Source of the DNA: Liolophura sinensis
Taxonomy: Eukaryota; Mollusca; Polyplacophora; Chitonida; Chitonidae
Direction of reading: 5' to 3'
Length of the DNA: 64,000 nt
Assembly (NCBI RefSeq): GCF_032854445.1
Contig: NC_088299.1
Coordinates: forward strand, 18,841,608 to 18,905,607
The position numbers and the translations under genes were made by a program. Below the pieces are notes generated by a model, which was not told the origin of the DNA, ran no database searches, and saw only the letters and a program-made list of their open reading frames with translations. Positions 27,331-39,868 of this stretch are shown here, piece by piece. Each line of letters opens with the position of its first letter. The first letter of the stretch is position 1.

Positions 27331-30300
27331 TTTTTTTGTTTGGACTTTAATGACACAATAACGCTTTCGCTCTAACGCCATAGCCGTTTCAAAACTGGCG
27401 ATTTATATGGGAGTTTCTGTTTTAATTAATCCAGGTAGGATAATTGCCAATCATATGCTGTACTACTGCGTTCAAATAGACCTGAATAGGCTTGATATCA
27501 ACAGGTCACTAGGTATATAGTCTCCAGGGTGCATGTGTACCATCATCTCCGTATTTAGGCCACTTTTAATTGATTGTTGGTTTCTAATGACCTTTGTTTC
27601 TTAAACCACTGATGGTACAAGCGGTAATTTTTAAATATATGAATTAGATTTCTTGGACAAAATAAGAATTATTTTGGAAATTTGACATGGAGCACGATTT
27701 CTGTTAAAACAAATGAGAAAGTTATTGATGTGAAGTGTTTTTGTTTTTTTTTTTCAAATGTTTTTGTAAAACATGGTCACTAGGTAATACACATCTTTTT
27801 ATTTTTTATTGACCACAAAGATATTCATAAGGGAGGGCCGTGAGAGACAAACAGTTAACTACCCGCTTATGTGTCAATGCAGTAACGCCGTAATCCCTAC
27901 ACTGAACAACTGTTCCATTGCTGGGATTTAATTGTAAGAGTGGCTAACCCTCACATGTTAACACATCATTGTGTACCCCTGCTGCAGTCCTTGAACGGGT
28001 CTACATGGTGAAGGCAGCAGTCGTGGATATAAACCTCTTTGGCTAATCCACGGCCGAGCGAACGCTCATGTAAGCCGTTGGCATGGATTAAAAACGGTCG
28101 GGGAAAGTATGCCTCCTTGCCAAACGTCCATTCTTACTTTGCTCACTGAACCGACACGCATTGAATACAAACACGAACAGAATGGCCTGCATGTTCCACC
28201 GGGACCAAACACTGTGCACCTAGACAATTTACAGTTGTTAATATGTGAGGTTGCCGGAGTGAATGTATTAATGCCGAAGTTCGTGGATTTTAAACGTGCC
28301 CGATTGAGCTGCCCGTAACCAGCATAAAAATGTTGACATGAGAAATTTTTCGCCTCTGTTTGATGTTTACACAGAATATGGAATAATGTGCGAAACACTG
28401 ATTATTCTTGCGTGTTGAGTTCGAGAGGTGACGGACTTACAAAGGTGCCGTGACATATACTATTGGACATGGAACTGTGACATCGGGTGAGTAACACAAA
28501 CCCTCGTGTCAGTGTGAAACACTACTGGCGGTATAACCTTAGTTGTTACTATATAGGCTCCTGGCCAATAACTGGTATGACATTTCACTTTTCACGTAGC
28601 AAATCATGACACGGTGAGTGGACATTACTACATCTAAAATGAAGACATGAATACAAAAAATCGCGGATTGACTGACATTTTAAGTAGCAAAGTAATCGCG
28701 TTATGACGTGATATAACATCAGCACTTCATAAAAGGATGTGACAAATAACTTGCGTGAGGAATGACTGACGTTTTCAACAACAACACAACGTCACCGTGG
28801 TTTAGGCATTTACATTTGCTGGGCTGAAAGCAGCTTACATAGTTATCCGAGCCCGCGGGAAGAATTTTTATATTTAATAAAAAGGTTAAGACTTAAAACA
28901 TGTCTCCGGATGTAAAAGCAAACAAACCCTTTAGCTACCATGCCCTGCAAATCGATGTGTAATAATAGATCTCCAAGGTCAATAATCGCAAGATCAGTTT
29001 CAAAAACAACGTACAATACGAGCCACCGAATACCTAAGAATGCGTATGAAGTAAGAAATATGGGCGGAGTCATTCACGTAATGAATCAACAGACGGCCAT
29101 TTGGATGTCTCTATGTTCTTATGTCATGTCGGTCATCCCACCAGTATACTGACTCAATCGCATCCAAAATCCATAATCACGCGAAAGAAGTTGATGGGTG
29201 CAAACAGTTTCCCTGTTTTGGCTGACCTACTTGCTCTCGTATGAACACGATTACATGTATATAGAGAATTGTTCAGGCGTAATTGTCACGACTCCCGATC
29301 TTTCTCTTTCACTGAACGGTATATTGATGATCTGCTGTAGATTTACACAGATCGTGAATACCAAAGTCTGTCAAAGTTCTGTTTGCATATTCAACTACAC
29401 GTAGGAAGGAGAGACTACAGATTATGTGGGCGTGTATTGGTACAAACACCAAAACGGGTTTTTTTGTCACGTGGACTTTACAAGAGGGATAGTTAAAATT
29501 TTGATTCTGTAAATTATCTTTAAATCGGATGGCAATATACCGAGCTGCATGTGGCGTGTGCATAACCCGTCGTGTAGCATTTGCTAGATCCTGTGTTTCG
29601 TGAAGATTTCAGTAAATGTCACAAGTTATTGTTGCAAATATGGTCAAGGTTATTATAGCATTTGGACATTAAGTTTTACAATGAGTATAATTCTCTGGTA
29701 AGTAAATATGAATAGAGCGTCCTGAATCTTTTGGTTGTATATATATTGTATCTAATTCCGCTTAACCCGGAAGCTAGGTGGCAGATATGCATCCTGTGGA
29801 ATTTGATCGCCACAATTAAAGCGCAACCGAGAGACATATTTTGATTAACAACTTGTAAGATGATATCACTAATTTTCCTAGAATATTCCTTGTGTCTTTT
29901 TATCATCAGTAAAGAATGTTGAGTGGTTCTCTTTGAATGAATATCGCATGAATCCACTTTAATGGCGTACTTTGTATGCTTTTTAGTACCTTGATGGATT
30001 TACCTTGATGGATTGTGTTAAATGCTGTTTTTGAAACTGGATTTCCGTATATCGACCCGAGACGTCCATTTTTGTTGACGGCCGACCGGGAACGTCCATT
30101 TTGGTTGGCCGGCGGCCAGCATTATGTCTATTTTGGTTGACAGCTGATACACGGGTGTCTGTTTAGACGCCTAGATTCTAGTATCTCATATACCTGAGTT
30201 TTAGCTGTCTTTACATTTAACCTTGTTGACACGGCCTACAGAAACATACGTCTTGCTACCGTTGTATCAGGGAAAATTCTCGAGCTCAACGTTTAAAACA

Positions 30301-30497
30301 AAAATAAATAAATATATAAGTAAATAAATTCAACCCCTGATACTTATTTTCAAGGCACGTTTTGCGATTTGTAAAATTGGAATGTCGTTGAACACAATTC
30401 TGTGTTCGCCGCATACATGTATGTAGCCATTTAAAATCTGCATCTGCCACGGCTACTTTTATCATGCATGTTTAATGTTCTCTCCTGTATTTCACAG
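27331..30497. other. Intergenic region, no supported gene
   Basis: Between the 52-bp array and the coding-like region at 30498. Open frames of 60-110 codons overlap on opposite strands (for example 28066-28398 minus and 28109-28318 plus) without recognisable motifs. A short three-fold repeat of 'ACGTCCATTTTGGTTG' type lies at 30062-30145 and includes a scrap of the SINE core (GGCGGCCAGCATTATG). Confidence 0.55.
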
Positions 30498-31703
30498 CTC
30501 CGTCAGTATGGTAGACGAGACCGACAAAGCTCTCATTTCACTCGGCGTTCTAGTCGGAGCGGCTATAATCTCTGGCATCATTGCCAAGATTGTAGACATC
30601 TGTTACGACCGAGCTTCCATAAGAGACGATGCCAGTTGACGTCAGCGAGCATACGCGTAATCTCATTCGTGCGAGATTAACTGTGATGAAGTTCCGCAAA
30701 AAGGGAAACAACGATGTGAAGACGCCGCTAGAATCCGAGGCGGAAAAGAAAAGAAAATGCTGTGAAGGTGTTCCGCATTTGGTCTGCTAAGAGTAGAGTC
30801 AGAGCTCACCCGGCTACTTCAGACAACAACAAAAACCAAAATGGCGGCGAGAAGATTAAAGTGGAAGACGTTGTTGAAAATAGTGACGAAGAGAGTAGGA
30901 TAACCAAGGATACCGTAAATAAAGGAACTGTGGAAAGCACAGAAAAAGTGGTGACAGTTTGATGAAACCGTGCAGATAGCTGCCCGTTCAAATGAAAAAC
31001 GCCCCAAATCTGCTCTTAAGAAACCTAAACTCACAGGAGAAGCAGCAAATTCTGGGAACGCTGTGGAAGGTTCCGAAGGCGCCAGACCCAAGTCAGGTAT
31101 AAAGCGGGTGACAATAACTGAGCCCTTGGACACACCCACGGGGACGCCAGGAACGGAGATGGACAGAAGACACCTGGGAAACATCATCCCGTGGGTCAAG
31201 TCCTGGGAACAGCACGACTACGCCTTCTGCTGAGAGCACAACTAAGACCGAATCTGAAAATCAGGCACACACGTCCTCTAGGAGGGGAGAATGACACACA
31301 AACTAATGTGAAGGCAGGCCAAGATGGACAGAGTGGAGAAGGCGACCCCACCAGTTCAGAGGTGGGTGTGATCCGGGCATGGGAGGAGGGGAAAGGTGGT
31401 CAGGGTGGTGAAGAGGCCAAGGGGAGTTCTCCTGCAAGAACCCCACCTAAAGGGAAGCTGAGCTGGAGAAGCACGTATGTTCTTTATAGGGGCACATCCG
31501 ATGACCATCTTCTTAAACCGTTTACAACTAAAAGCAAACCGAAAGTTAAACCAAAATCCAAAAAGCGAGACTTTCAAGAAATCTCCTACTGGCAAGAAGT
31601 AGCTAGATTCAGTGGTTACAGACAGATTGCCATACTTTTCTTAACTTTTGACCCTAACCTATTAAATAGTTTTGTGATCGGAAAATCACAAGAAACTCCT
31701 TAA
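30498..31703 (+). pseudogene. Charged, disordered coding-like region with N-terminal membrane segment; frame changes
   Basis: Starts at an acceptor-like 'TTTCACAG'. ATG 30508 opens a 43-codon frame with one hydrophobic segment (ALISLGVLVGAAIISGIIA) and then Tyr/Arg-rich sequence. Further stretches of coding-like, Lys/Glu/Ser/Thr-rich peptide follow in successive frames: 30629-30790, 30732-30962, 30970-31233, about 31196-31294, and to 31703. The third has two related motifs, KRPKSALKK and ARPKSGIKR, which argues that the frame was once translated. No family was recognised. It could be a host pseudogene, a gene with base-insertion errors in the assembly, or several short exons. The 46-bp array begins about 90 bp after it. 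Confidence 0.4.
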
Positions 31704-31794
31704 AATATTGAGTCAATGTACACTCATCCCTATCAACCAAATCGGCATTTCTTGAGTCTCGGGAGTTCAGTAAACGGGTTAGACATGGCAGGGG

Positions 31795-33905
31795 CTCTGA
31801 CAAACTAACACAGCTGGTAGACGTGCCATTAAGGTGAGGACTCTGACAAACTAACACAGCTGGTAGACGTGCCATTAAGGTGAGGACTCTGACAAACTAT
31901 CACAGCTGGTACAAGTGACATTAAGGTGGGGGGGGGGGGGGGGGGTCTGGCAAACTAACACAGCTGGTAGACGTGCCATTAAGGTGTGGGCTCTGACAAA
32001 CTAACACAGCTGGTGCACGTGACATTAAGGTGGGGGGCTCTGACAAACTAACACAGCTGGTGCACGTGACATTAAGGTGGGGGGCTCTGGCAAACTAACA
32101 CAGCTGGTAGACGTGCCATTAAGGTGTGGGCTCTGACAAACTAACACAGCTGGTGCACGTGACATTAAGGTGGGGGGGGGGGGCTCTGGCAAACTAACAC
32201 AGCTGATACACGTGGCATTAAGGTGGGGGCTCTGACAGACTAACACAACTGGTACGCGTGACATTAAGGTGGGGGGGGGGGGCTCTGGCAAACTAACACA
32301 GCTGGTAGACGTGCCATTAAGGTGTGGGCTCTGGCAAACTAACACAGCTGGTAGACGTGGCATTAAGGTGGGGGGCTCTGACGAACTAACACAGCTGGTA
32401 CACGTGACATTAAGGTGGGGGCTCTGACAAACTAACACAGCTGGTACACGTGACATTAAGGTGGGGGCACTGTGGTACACGTGACATTAAGGTGGAGGGC
32501 TCTGGCAAACTAACACAGCTGGTACACGTAACATTAAGGTGGGGGGCTCTGGCAAACTAACACAGCTGGTAGACGTGCCATTAAGGTGAGGACTCTGACA
32601 AACTAACACAGCTGGTACACGTGGCATTAAGGTGGGGGCACTGGCAAATTAACACAGCTGGTACACGTGACATTAAGGTGGAGGGCTCTGGCAAACTAAC
32701 ACAGCTGGTACACGTGACATTAAGGTGGGGGGCTCTGGCAAACTAACACAGCTGGTAGACGTGCCATTAAGGTGAGGACTCTGACAAACTAACACAGCTG
32801 GTACACGTGGCATTAAGGTGGGGGCACTGGCAAACTGACACAGCTGGTACACGTGACATTAAGGTGGAGGGCTCTGGCAAACTAACACAGCTGGTACACG
32901 TGGACATTAAGGTGGGGGCTCTGGCAAACTAACACAGCTGGTAGACGTGCCATTAAGGTGAGGACTCTGACAAACTAACACAGCTGGTACACGTGGCATT
33001 AAGGTGGGGGCACTGGCAATTTAACACAGCTGGTACACGTGACATTAAGGTGGAGGGCTCTGGCAAACTAACACAGCTGGTACACGTGACATTAAGGTGA
33101 GGACTCTGACAAACTAACACAGCTGGTAGACGTGCCATTAAGGTGAGGACTCTGACAAACTAACACAGCTGGTACACGTGGCATTAAGGTGGGGTCACTG
33201 GCAAACTAACACAGCTGGTAGACTTGACTCTGACAAACGATCACAACTGATACACGTGACATTAAGACTGGGGCTCTGGCAAACTAACACAGCTGATACA
33301 CGTGACATTAAGGTGGGGGGCTCTGGCAAACTAACACAGCTGGTAGACGTGACTCTGACAAACGATCACAACTGATACACGTGACATTAAGACTGGGTCT
33401 CTGGCAAACTAACACAGCTGGTACACGTGACTCTGACAAACGATCACAACTGATACACGTGACATTAAGACTGGGGCTCTGGCAAACTAACACAGCTGGT
33501 ACACGTGACTCTGACAAACGATCACAACTGATACACGTGACATTAAGACTGGGGCTCTGGCAAACTAACACAGCTGGTACACGTGACTCTGACAAACGAT
33601 CACAACTGATACACGTGACATTAAGACTGGGGCTCTGGCAAACTAACACAGCTGGTACACGTGACTCTGACAAACGATCACAACTGATACACGTGACATT
33701 AAGACTGGGGCTCTGGCAAACTAACACAGCTGGTACACGTGACTCTGACAAACGATCACAACTGATACACGTGACATTAAGACTGGGGCTCTGGCAAACT
33801 AACACAGCTGGTACACGTGACTCTGACAAACGATCACAACTGATACACGTGACTTTAAGACTGGGGCTCTGGCAAACCAGCACAGCTGAAACACGTGATA
33901 TTAAG
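31795..33905. repeat. ~46-bp minisatellite that changes to a 78-bp dimer
   Basis: From 31795 to about 33200 the unit is 'CTCTGGCAAACTAACACAGC' + 'TGGTACACGTGACATTAAGG' + a G run of variable length (up to about 20 at 31927). From about 33225 two diverged units form a 78-bp dimer ('CTCTGACAAACGATCACAAC' alternating with the normal form), repeated about seven times almost without change to 33850. Dimers keep frame (26 codons), so both strands show long open frames there (191 and 200 codons); these are repeat artefacts. Confidence 0.95.
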
Positions 33906-35929
33906 GCGGGGGCTCGTCATCTTCCGGAAAAAGATAATTCGTGGAATGATTGGATTGAAACTAATGAGATGTACACTATCTAATGGGCGACTGACAAATT
34001 CTTTGAGAGTCTTAACATTTGTATGTTAATAATGAGCAGAAAAGAATTATAATCAACTATTGTGAAAAAAAGGGGATGATCTTAATTTTGGGAAGACCAA
34101 ACGAATCCACTATACCAACGGAGTTAAAGATCACGGGACACCTCTTTGTGGCCTACAACTTTGAGGACCAGGTTAGTGAATGTATCGATTCAGAGCGGTT
34201 AACATGGAAACTAAACTGGAATATGGCCCACCGATCTCAAGGCTGTGACAGACCGTATTCAGATGTGAATTTAGCCTAAAATCGGGTTTCTAAATTATCG
34301 CTAACTCGCAAATTTCAAGAAATGCCGATTGGGTATGTAGTTTCTCACCTAAACCTGGCTGGATTCAAGAGTATCCCCGAGCGCTGTAACTTATTTCTGG
34401 TAAATGCTGTCAGTCATTGTCGGATAGGCCTGAAATCCTTCCGTTTTGTTTCAAATGGCAAATGGCTCTAAATCAAATTTCCTTTCTGATCAGATATACT
34501 TCTCTGCTTCAGTGAAAAGTAAAGAGTGAACCACGAATTCAATAAGCACATGACACAAATGTCAGGTGAGCTTACACCTTTGCACCACTTAACTTCCTCA
34601 GAGCCCGGCTTGATTACATATTCGATACGTAATGTATTGAAATACGTCGTTTAAATAAGACACAGCGTTTCCTAAAAGTATAAAGTCTAACATATGTCTT
34701 CAGTTTATAAGCAAAAAGAAAAAAAAATCCCGGAAAAGTGAATGACGTGTTTTCTTATTTAAACGCTTTATAAACTGTTAACTGTCAATGTAGAATTTGA
34801 AATTTGTCGACACAATCATTGCCTAGTCGAAAACACACGACTATCTGTCTGCACTGCAACGTGTGTTTACATGGCACACGATATTACAAATCTTGTGTGA
34901 ACTATAAAAAATGCTTTGCATGCTGACAAACCTCTAGTTTGTAGCGAATTTTCACTACAAAGCGTGGTTTGACCACAGAAACATAGTTTTCTGGGTGCAC
35001 AGCATACAAAGTGTACATTCTGTACTCCATGCGCTTCCGGTACAATGGGTCTCCGTTCCACTGTGTACAACGGATACACTCTCCGGATACACTTTAAATA
35101 CACAACGTACACAAATTCTAGAAAAAGTGTGTGAGGTTTCTTGTAACATCGACATTTTATATTTCCCTTTGAACCATTTTAGCATAAGCCTGTATAATAA
35201 ATGCAAAATGTGCATCCATGCACCTAAGTGGGCTATTCCGACAAATACTATATCAGTATCATGCAAAGTGAGAAATATTTCGTGGTACTGATATCATTTC
35301 AGAATTACTGTCTTATGCTTTGGATTGGAATGTTTGTCTGTTGTCTCTGCATGCAATTTAAACAAACGTGTCTAACTCCACATGTTGTCAGTATTGTTGG
35401 GTTGATTCTGCACGAAGCTCTGGTTGTTAACCACGTGTTCTGGTGGTGTGTTACTCTGAAACGTTTTTCTTATCCTGACCCTATTAATATAAATGTCTGA
35501 CCGGATCGAATGTTAAAGTTTCCCTGGGAACCGGAGAGAGAGAATTCTTGTTTCCACACCCATTAGAGAGAAAAGAATTTTGCCTGTTATCAACAACAAT
35601 ACCATGTACATTTCCAAAATATTTATACTTTTCAGTTGTTATCAAAACTGTTTCATGTTAACGTCAACCGCTTGTGTGTCAATACCATTCATCTCTGTCT
35701 TGATCTTCCCATACCATATTCGTGTAACATACTGAATATCAAGTTTATTGGTAAATTGTTTTTGATCTCCTGTTCTAACATAAAACTACACAATTGTTCT
35801 GCACTATATGCAATTTGGTGGTGTAATTTGCTACGGAATTTGCTCAATGAACCATATGAACATAAAATCAGCAGAGAAATTAGGCTTATGTTTAATTGAT
35901 AGGCCTATAGCTGCTAATGCTCGCATTCT
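33906..35929. other. Intergenic region, no supported gene
   Basis: AT-rich. An 86-codon open frame at 34019-34279 and overlapping frames at 34867-35500 on both strands show no domain or splice structure I recognise. Confidence 0.55.
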
Positions 35930-36196
35930 GTACAGCCCTATCATATAAGTGGTACACTATATTACTGTACTGCTGTTTTTTGCCCAATATTAAATGGTAC
36001 AGCCCTATCATATAAGTGGTACACTATATTACTGTACTGCTGTTTTTTGCCCAATATTAAATGGTACAGCCCTATCATATAAGTGGTACACTATATTACT
36101 GTACTGCTGTTTTTTGCCCAATATTAAATGGTACAGCCCTATCATATAAGTGGTACACTATATTACTGTACTGCTGTTTTTGCCCACTATTAAATG
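35930..36196. repeat. 67-bp tandem repeat, four near-identical copies
   Basis: Copies start at about 35930, 35996, 36063 and 36130. The unit begins 'GGTACAGCCCTATCATATAA' and ends 'GCCCAATATTAAAT'. Differences are almost absent (one T lost in the last copy), so the array is young or recently homogenised. Confidence 0.93.
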
Positions 36197-36537
36197 GAAT
36201 CAGCATGGAGGGTGATTCGTGTGTGGATAACATAAGGTGTCACGTGCATGCTTTGGTGTCATGTATTTGTATTAATGTCAGAGGCAACTTACTTCAGCAT
36301 TATGTCTGAGTGTTGTTATTGTTGTACATGTATGTATTAATGTCTTTTTCTGTCCGTACTAATGTACTTGTGCGTGGAGTTCTCCGCTTACATCATTTCT
36401 GAACAAATAATCATAATGTCAGTGTCTGTTTTTGTCTAATTGTGAAAATGTTAATAAATGTTCCTTCCAGTTACATGTTTATCGATGTTTTGATTTATGT
36501 GTTTATTGATGTTTATCGATGTGTGTATGTGTGTGAA

Positions 36538-37075
36538 CAGTTAAGGGACACTTGGGCATAGTTAGGGGAGACTGAGACATAGTTAGGGGACACTGGGGCA
36601 CAGTTAGGAGATACTGGGGCACAGTGAGGGGGATACTGAGGCACAGTTAAGAGACACTGGGGCATAGTTAGGGAACACTGAAGCACAGTTAGCGGACACT
36701 GGACAGTTAGGGCAAAGTTAGGGGACATTGGGGCACAGTTAGGGGACACTGGGGCACAGTTAGGGGACACTGGGGCACAGTTAGAGCAAAGTTAGCGGAC
36801 ACTGAGTCACATTTAGGGCACAGTTACGGGACACTGGGGCACAGTCAGGGGACACTGGCGTACTGTTAGGGCAAAGTTAGGGGACACTGAGGCACGGATA
36901 GTGGACACTGGGGCACAGGGGACACTGAGGCACAGTTTGGGGACAGTGGGGCCCAGTTAAGGGATACTGAGGCACAGTTAGGGAACTCTGAAGCACAGTT
37001 AGGGGGACCCTGGGGCACAGGTAGGGAACACTGGGGCACAGTGAGGGCAACGTCAGGGGACACTGGGGCTCATGG
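36538..37075. repeat. 21-bp G-rich minisatellite
   Basis: About 25 copies of 'CACAGTTAGGGGACACTGGG' + G. The plus strand has regularly spaced GGGG runs separated by 5 and 8 bases, a layout that can form G-quadruplexes. Minus-strand open frames here (MSPNCAPVSPNCAP type) follow from the seven-codon period. Confidence 0.92.
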
Positions 37076-39537
37076 CATTACTTTTTGTTTAAACCGCCAT
37101 GAACTATCCTGTAAAGACGCCACATGGCCGTTATTCTGGGCTTTGTTAACAATGTTATTTATCCACTACATATTTAGTTGGGCCCTTTGAAAAACGTATC
37201 TTTGTTGTATGCTGAAGGTTTTTTTCGGCCAAGATTGTGACAATGGTGGAGAGTTGCTGCTTATAATAAGGTCTAATGAGGTGGAACACTAAACGATTTT
37301 CCCCATGGTGACAGATATAGTGTCACTGTTGGAATTTAACCCGGTCTCTCCCTTAGCTGTAATTTTACTGTAATACTTCCGTGGCCACTGATACTGAGCA
37401 CTTAACCCACGCTCATTTTTGTAAAAAAAAAAAAAATTTGTAAAGCATTCTTTGTTTTATCATAATTCCGTTTAACTCACGGCACCTGGGGATAAATAAT
37501 CTTGTATGACGTGTTCATAGGAACAGTTGCAGCAGTTAAAGCGCCTCTGCGATACGTCATAATTTTCGACGAAGATGAAGTAATGTTTCAAGCGTTTTTC
37601 AAATGGGGTACAACCTATAGGGGCCAAGTCCGACATTCCTATACCACTCGTAAACCATCAAAGTCATGGACGTTATGCCAGCCGTTCTTTGGGACTTCTT
37701 CGCGAAACAGGCCCCAGGGACCTGGTCGTAATGATAGCTGTGGAACATGGGACGTTTCATGACGACGTCACAGTGCAGCGTTGTTCCAAGCGACATAGAA
37801 GAGCAACGCCCTGGTCGCTATGGTAAATATGTCCACTAATGTCACGAATGCTTTTCCAAACAAACCGAATACGGCTCCTGGTGATCATGAAAACAGGTTA
37901 TACACTATGCACTCATTTACTTGCTCACACATACTTATCCGTTCTTGTATAATCTTCTAACTAAACATTTGCACAAATAACCTGGATGTTGTGAAACGCA
38001 CGTGAATGACTGTCTTGGTTCGTCCAACAAGTATGACTAATGCTGTGTTTGAATAAAAAAAAGACATGATATTTAAACTAGACATTTGTTTCCAGGCAAA
38101 AGGCTGAGGTAGTAGTTATTTCCATGGAAAGATGACAGTGGACAGGATGAGGCAACAACCGCGCAGATGTGCAGACAGGTGAAATCAAATCTTGGATGCC
38201 CGTTGGGTTGGACAGGTTCTCGGACTTACGGTTTCGGTCCATTTGTGGAATTGATCTGACAAAAACACGTCACAGTGATTTCGGTCTCAAAAAACAGAAC
38301 AAGGACACCACAAGTGAATCAGTTTAAAAATCAAACCGCAAATGGGATGGGTCTGCCAAAATGCAGAGCAATGATTATGAAATAATAGATGTTGACGTGC
38401 TTAGCCAAATTAAAGTGAAAGAAAGCTACAGAAAATTAATTTCTTCACACGGACAACGATAAACATGAAAATATTTTCATTTATTATTAGATTGTTTTCA
38501 AAATTGAGTTAAACCCATTCAAATCTTTGAATTATACGGGCACCATATGTGCGGGTTTTTGGAACAAGAAGTTTTACCACACTTAAAAACAGTTTCCATT
38601 GACTGAATTGCTCTCATTTGACATAAGTCACGATGACTTATTCGCACTGAGTTGAATGCAAGGCAAAAAAGGGTCGTGACGTCATAACTAGAGGCTGTCT
38701 TGTGCTGACAGGATGATCCACAAAGCTCACCCGAGAGATCGAACATTTGAATACGTTTAATTTCATTTCCAAAAATCTAAAAAAAGTGAGTGAAAGTAAT
38801 TTTAGATATGGTTTACCTCTGTTTGTCTGACGATGTTTACTTCTGTTTTGAGCTGTCTATTCTTTTAATTTGGAGGCATTTTAACTAATTACAATGTACT
38901 GTGTACACGGAAACTGACGGACTGCATATTTGTATTTACGAAGATGTCCATTTACCTTGAGTTTCCGAGAGGTTGCGTTTTCATCTTCATACAAAAGGCG
39001 CTGAATATAACGTGCACATAGTCATCTGTTCCTCTGCCTTGTGTTTTACTGATTTACCAAAACTGTCGCGTATTTCCAACACCGGAGCACTCAATCTTCA
39101 GATCGGTAAGGTCGACTCAGCGGTCAAATCTGTTGGTAAAATCAGAGGGTCCTTTTGGTGGTTTGAAAAGATTCCCGGTATCAGGCGTTCATAAGCGTCG
39201 TGTTTGTACATGGAGATATGTTACTGTTGAAGGATAAATTGTGCACTGTAATGAACTGATTACATGTATACATGAATTGAACAGATGTGCCTTATTAAAA
39301 TTATTGTGAATTGAGAATTACGGTATTTTCGTCTTTACCCTCAACATAACATACAACTATCGTGGCCTTCCCAGGGCTGTGATGTTTGCTGAATTGTTGT
39401 CATGAATTTTGTAACTGATGTTAATTAATAAGCTTAAGTAGCATGTACGATTAAAAAAATAGCCTTCGTATTATTGTGCTTTACATGTGTGCAAAACTTG
39501 AGCTCAGTACATACTGTTTATTTAGATATTACACTTT
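37076..39537. other. Intergenic region, no supported gene
   Basis: AT-rich. Isolated frames at 37502-37762 and 38973-39194 have no recognisable motifs or convincing splice context. Confidence 0.55.
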
Positions 39538-39868
39538 ACATTCCCTCAACAGTCAGTGAACGCTGACGCCAACGCCAAAGCTTGGGATACATATATATCA
39601 CCTTTACATTCCCTCAACAGTCAGTGAATGCTGACGCCAACGCCAAAGCTTGGGATACATATATATCACCTTTACATTCCCTCAACAGTCAGTGAATGCT
39701 GACGCCAACGCCAAAGCTTGGGATACATATATATCACCTTTACATTCCCTCAACAGTCAGTGAATGCTGACGCCAACGCCAAAGCTTGGGATACATATAT
39801 ATCACCTTTACATTCCCTCAACAGTCAGTGAATGCTGACGCCAACGCCAAAGCTTGGGATACATATAT
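39538..39868. repeat. 68-bp tandem repeat, five near-identical copies
   Basis: Copies start at about 39538, 39606, 39674, 39742 and 39810. The unit begins 'ACATTCCCTCAACAGTCAGT' and contains 'GACGCCAACGCCAAAGCTTG'. Only the first copy differs visibly (GAACGC for GAATGC), which indicates recent expansion. Confidence 0.94.

Noticed and set aside
28066-28398. 110-codon minus-strand frame
   Set aside because: No motif was recognised, it is overlapped by a plus-strand frame, and nothing suggests exons.
33308-33983. 191- and 200-codon frames on opposite strands
   Set aside because: Both result from the 78-bp (26-codon) dimer repeat and have no unique sequence.
34019-34279. 86-codon plus-strand frame with an apparent donor after 'TTTGAGGACCAG'
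   Set aside because: The donor is weak (GTTAGT), and no acceptor, partner exon or recognisable motif was found.
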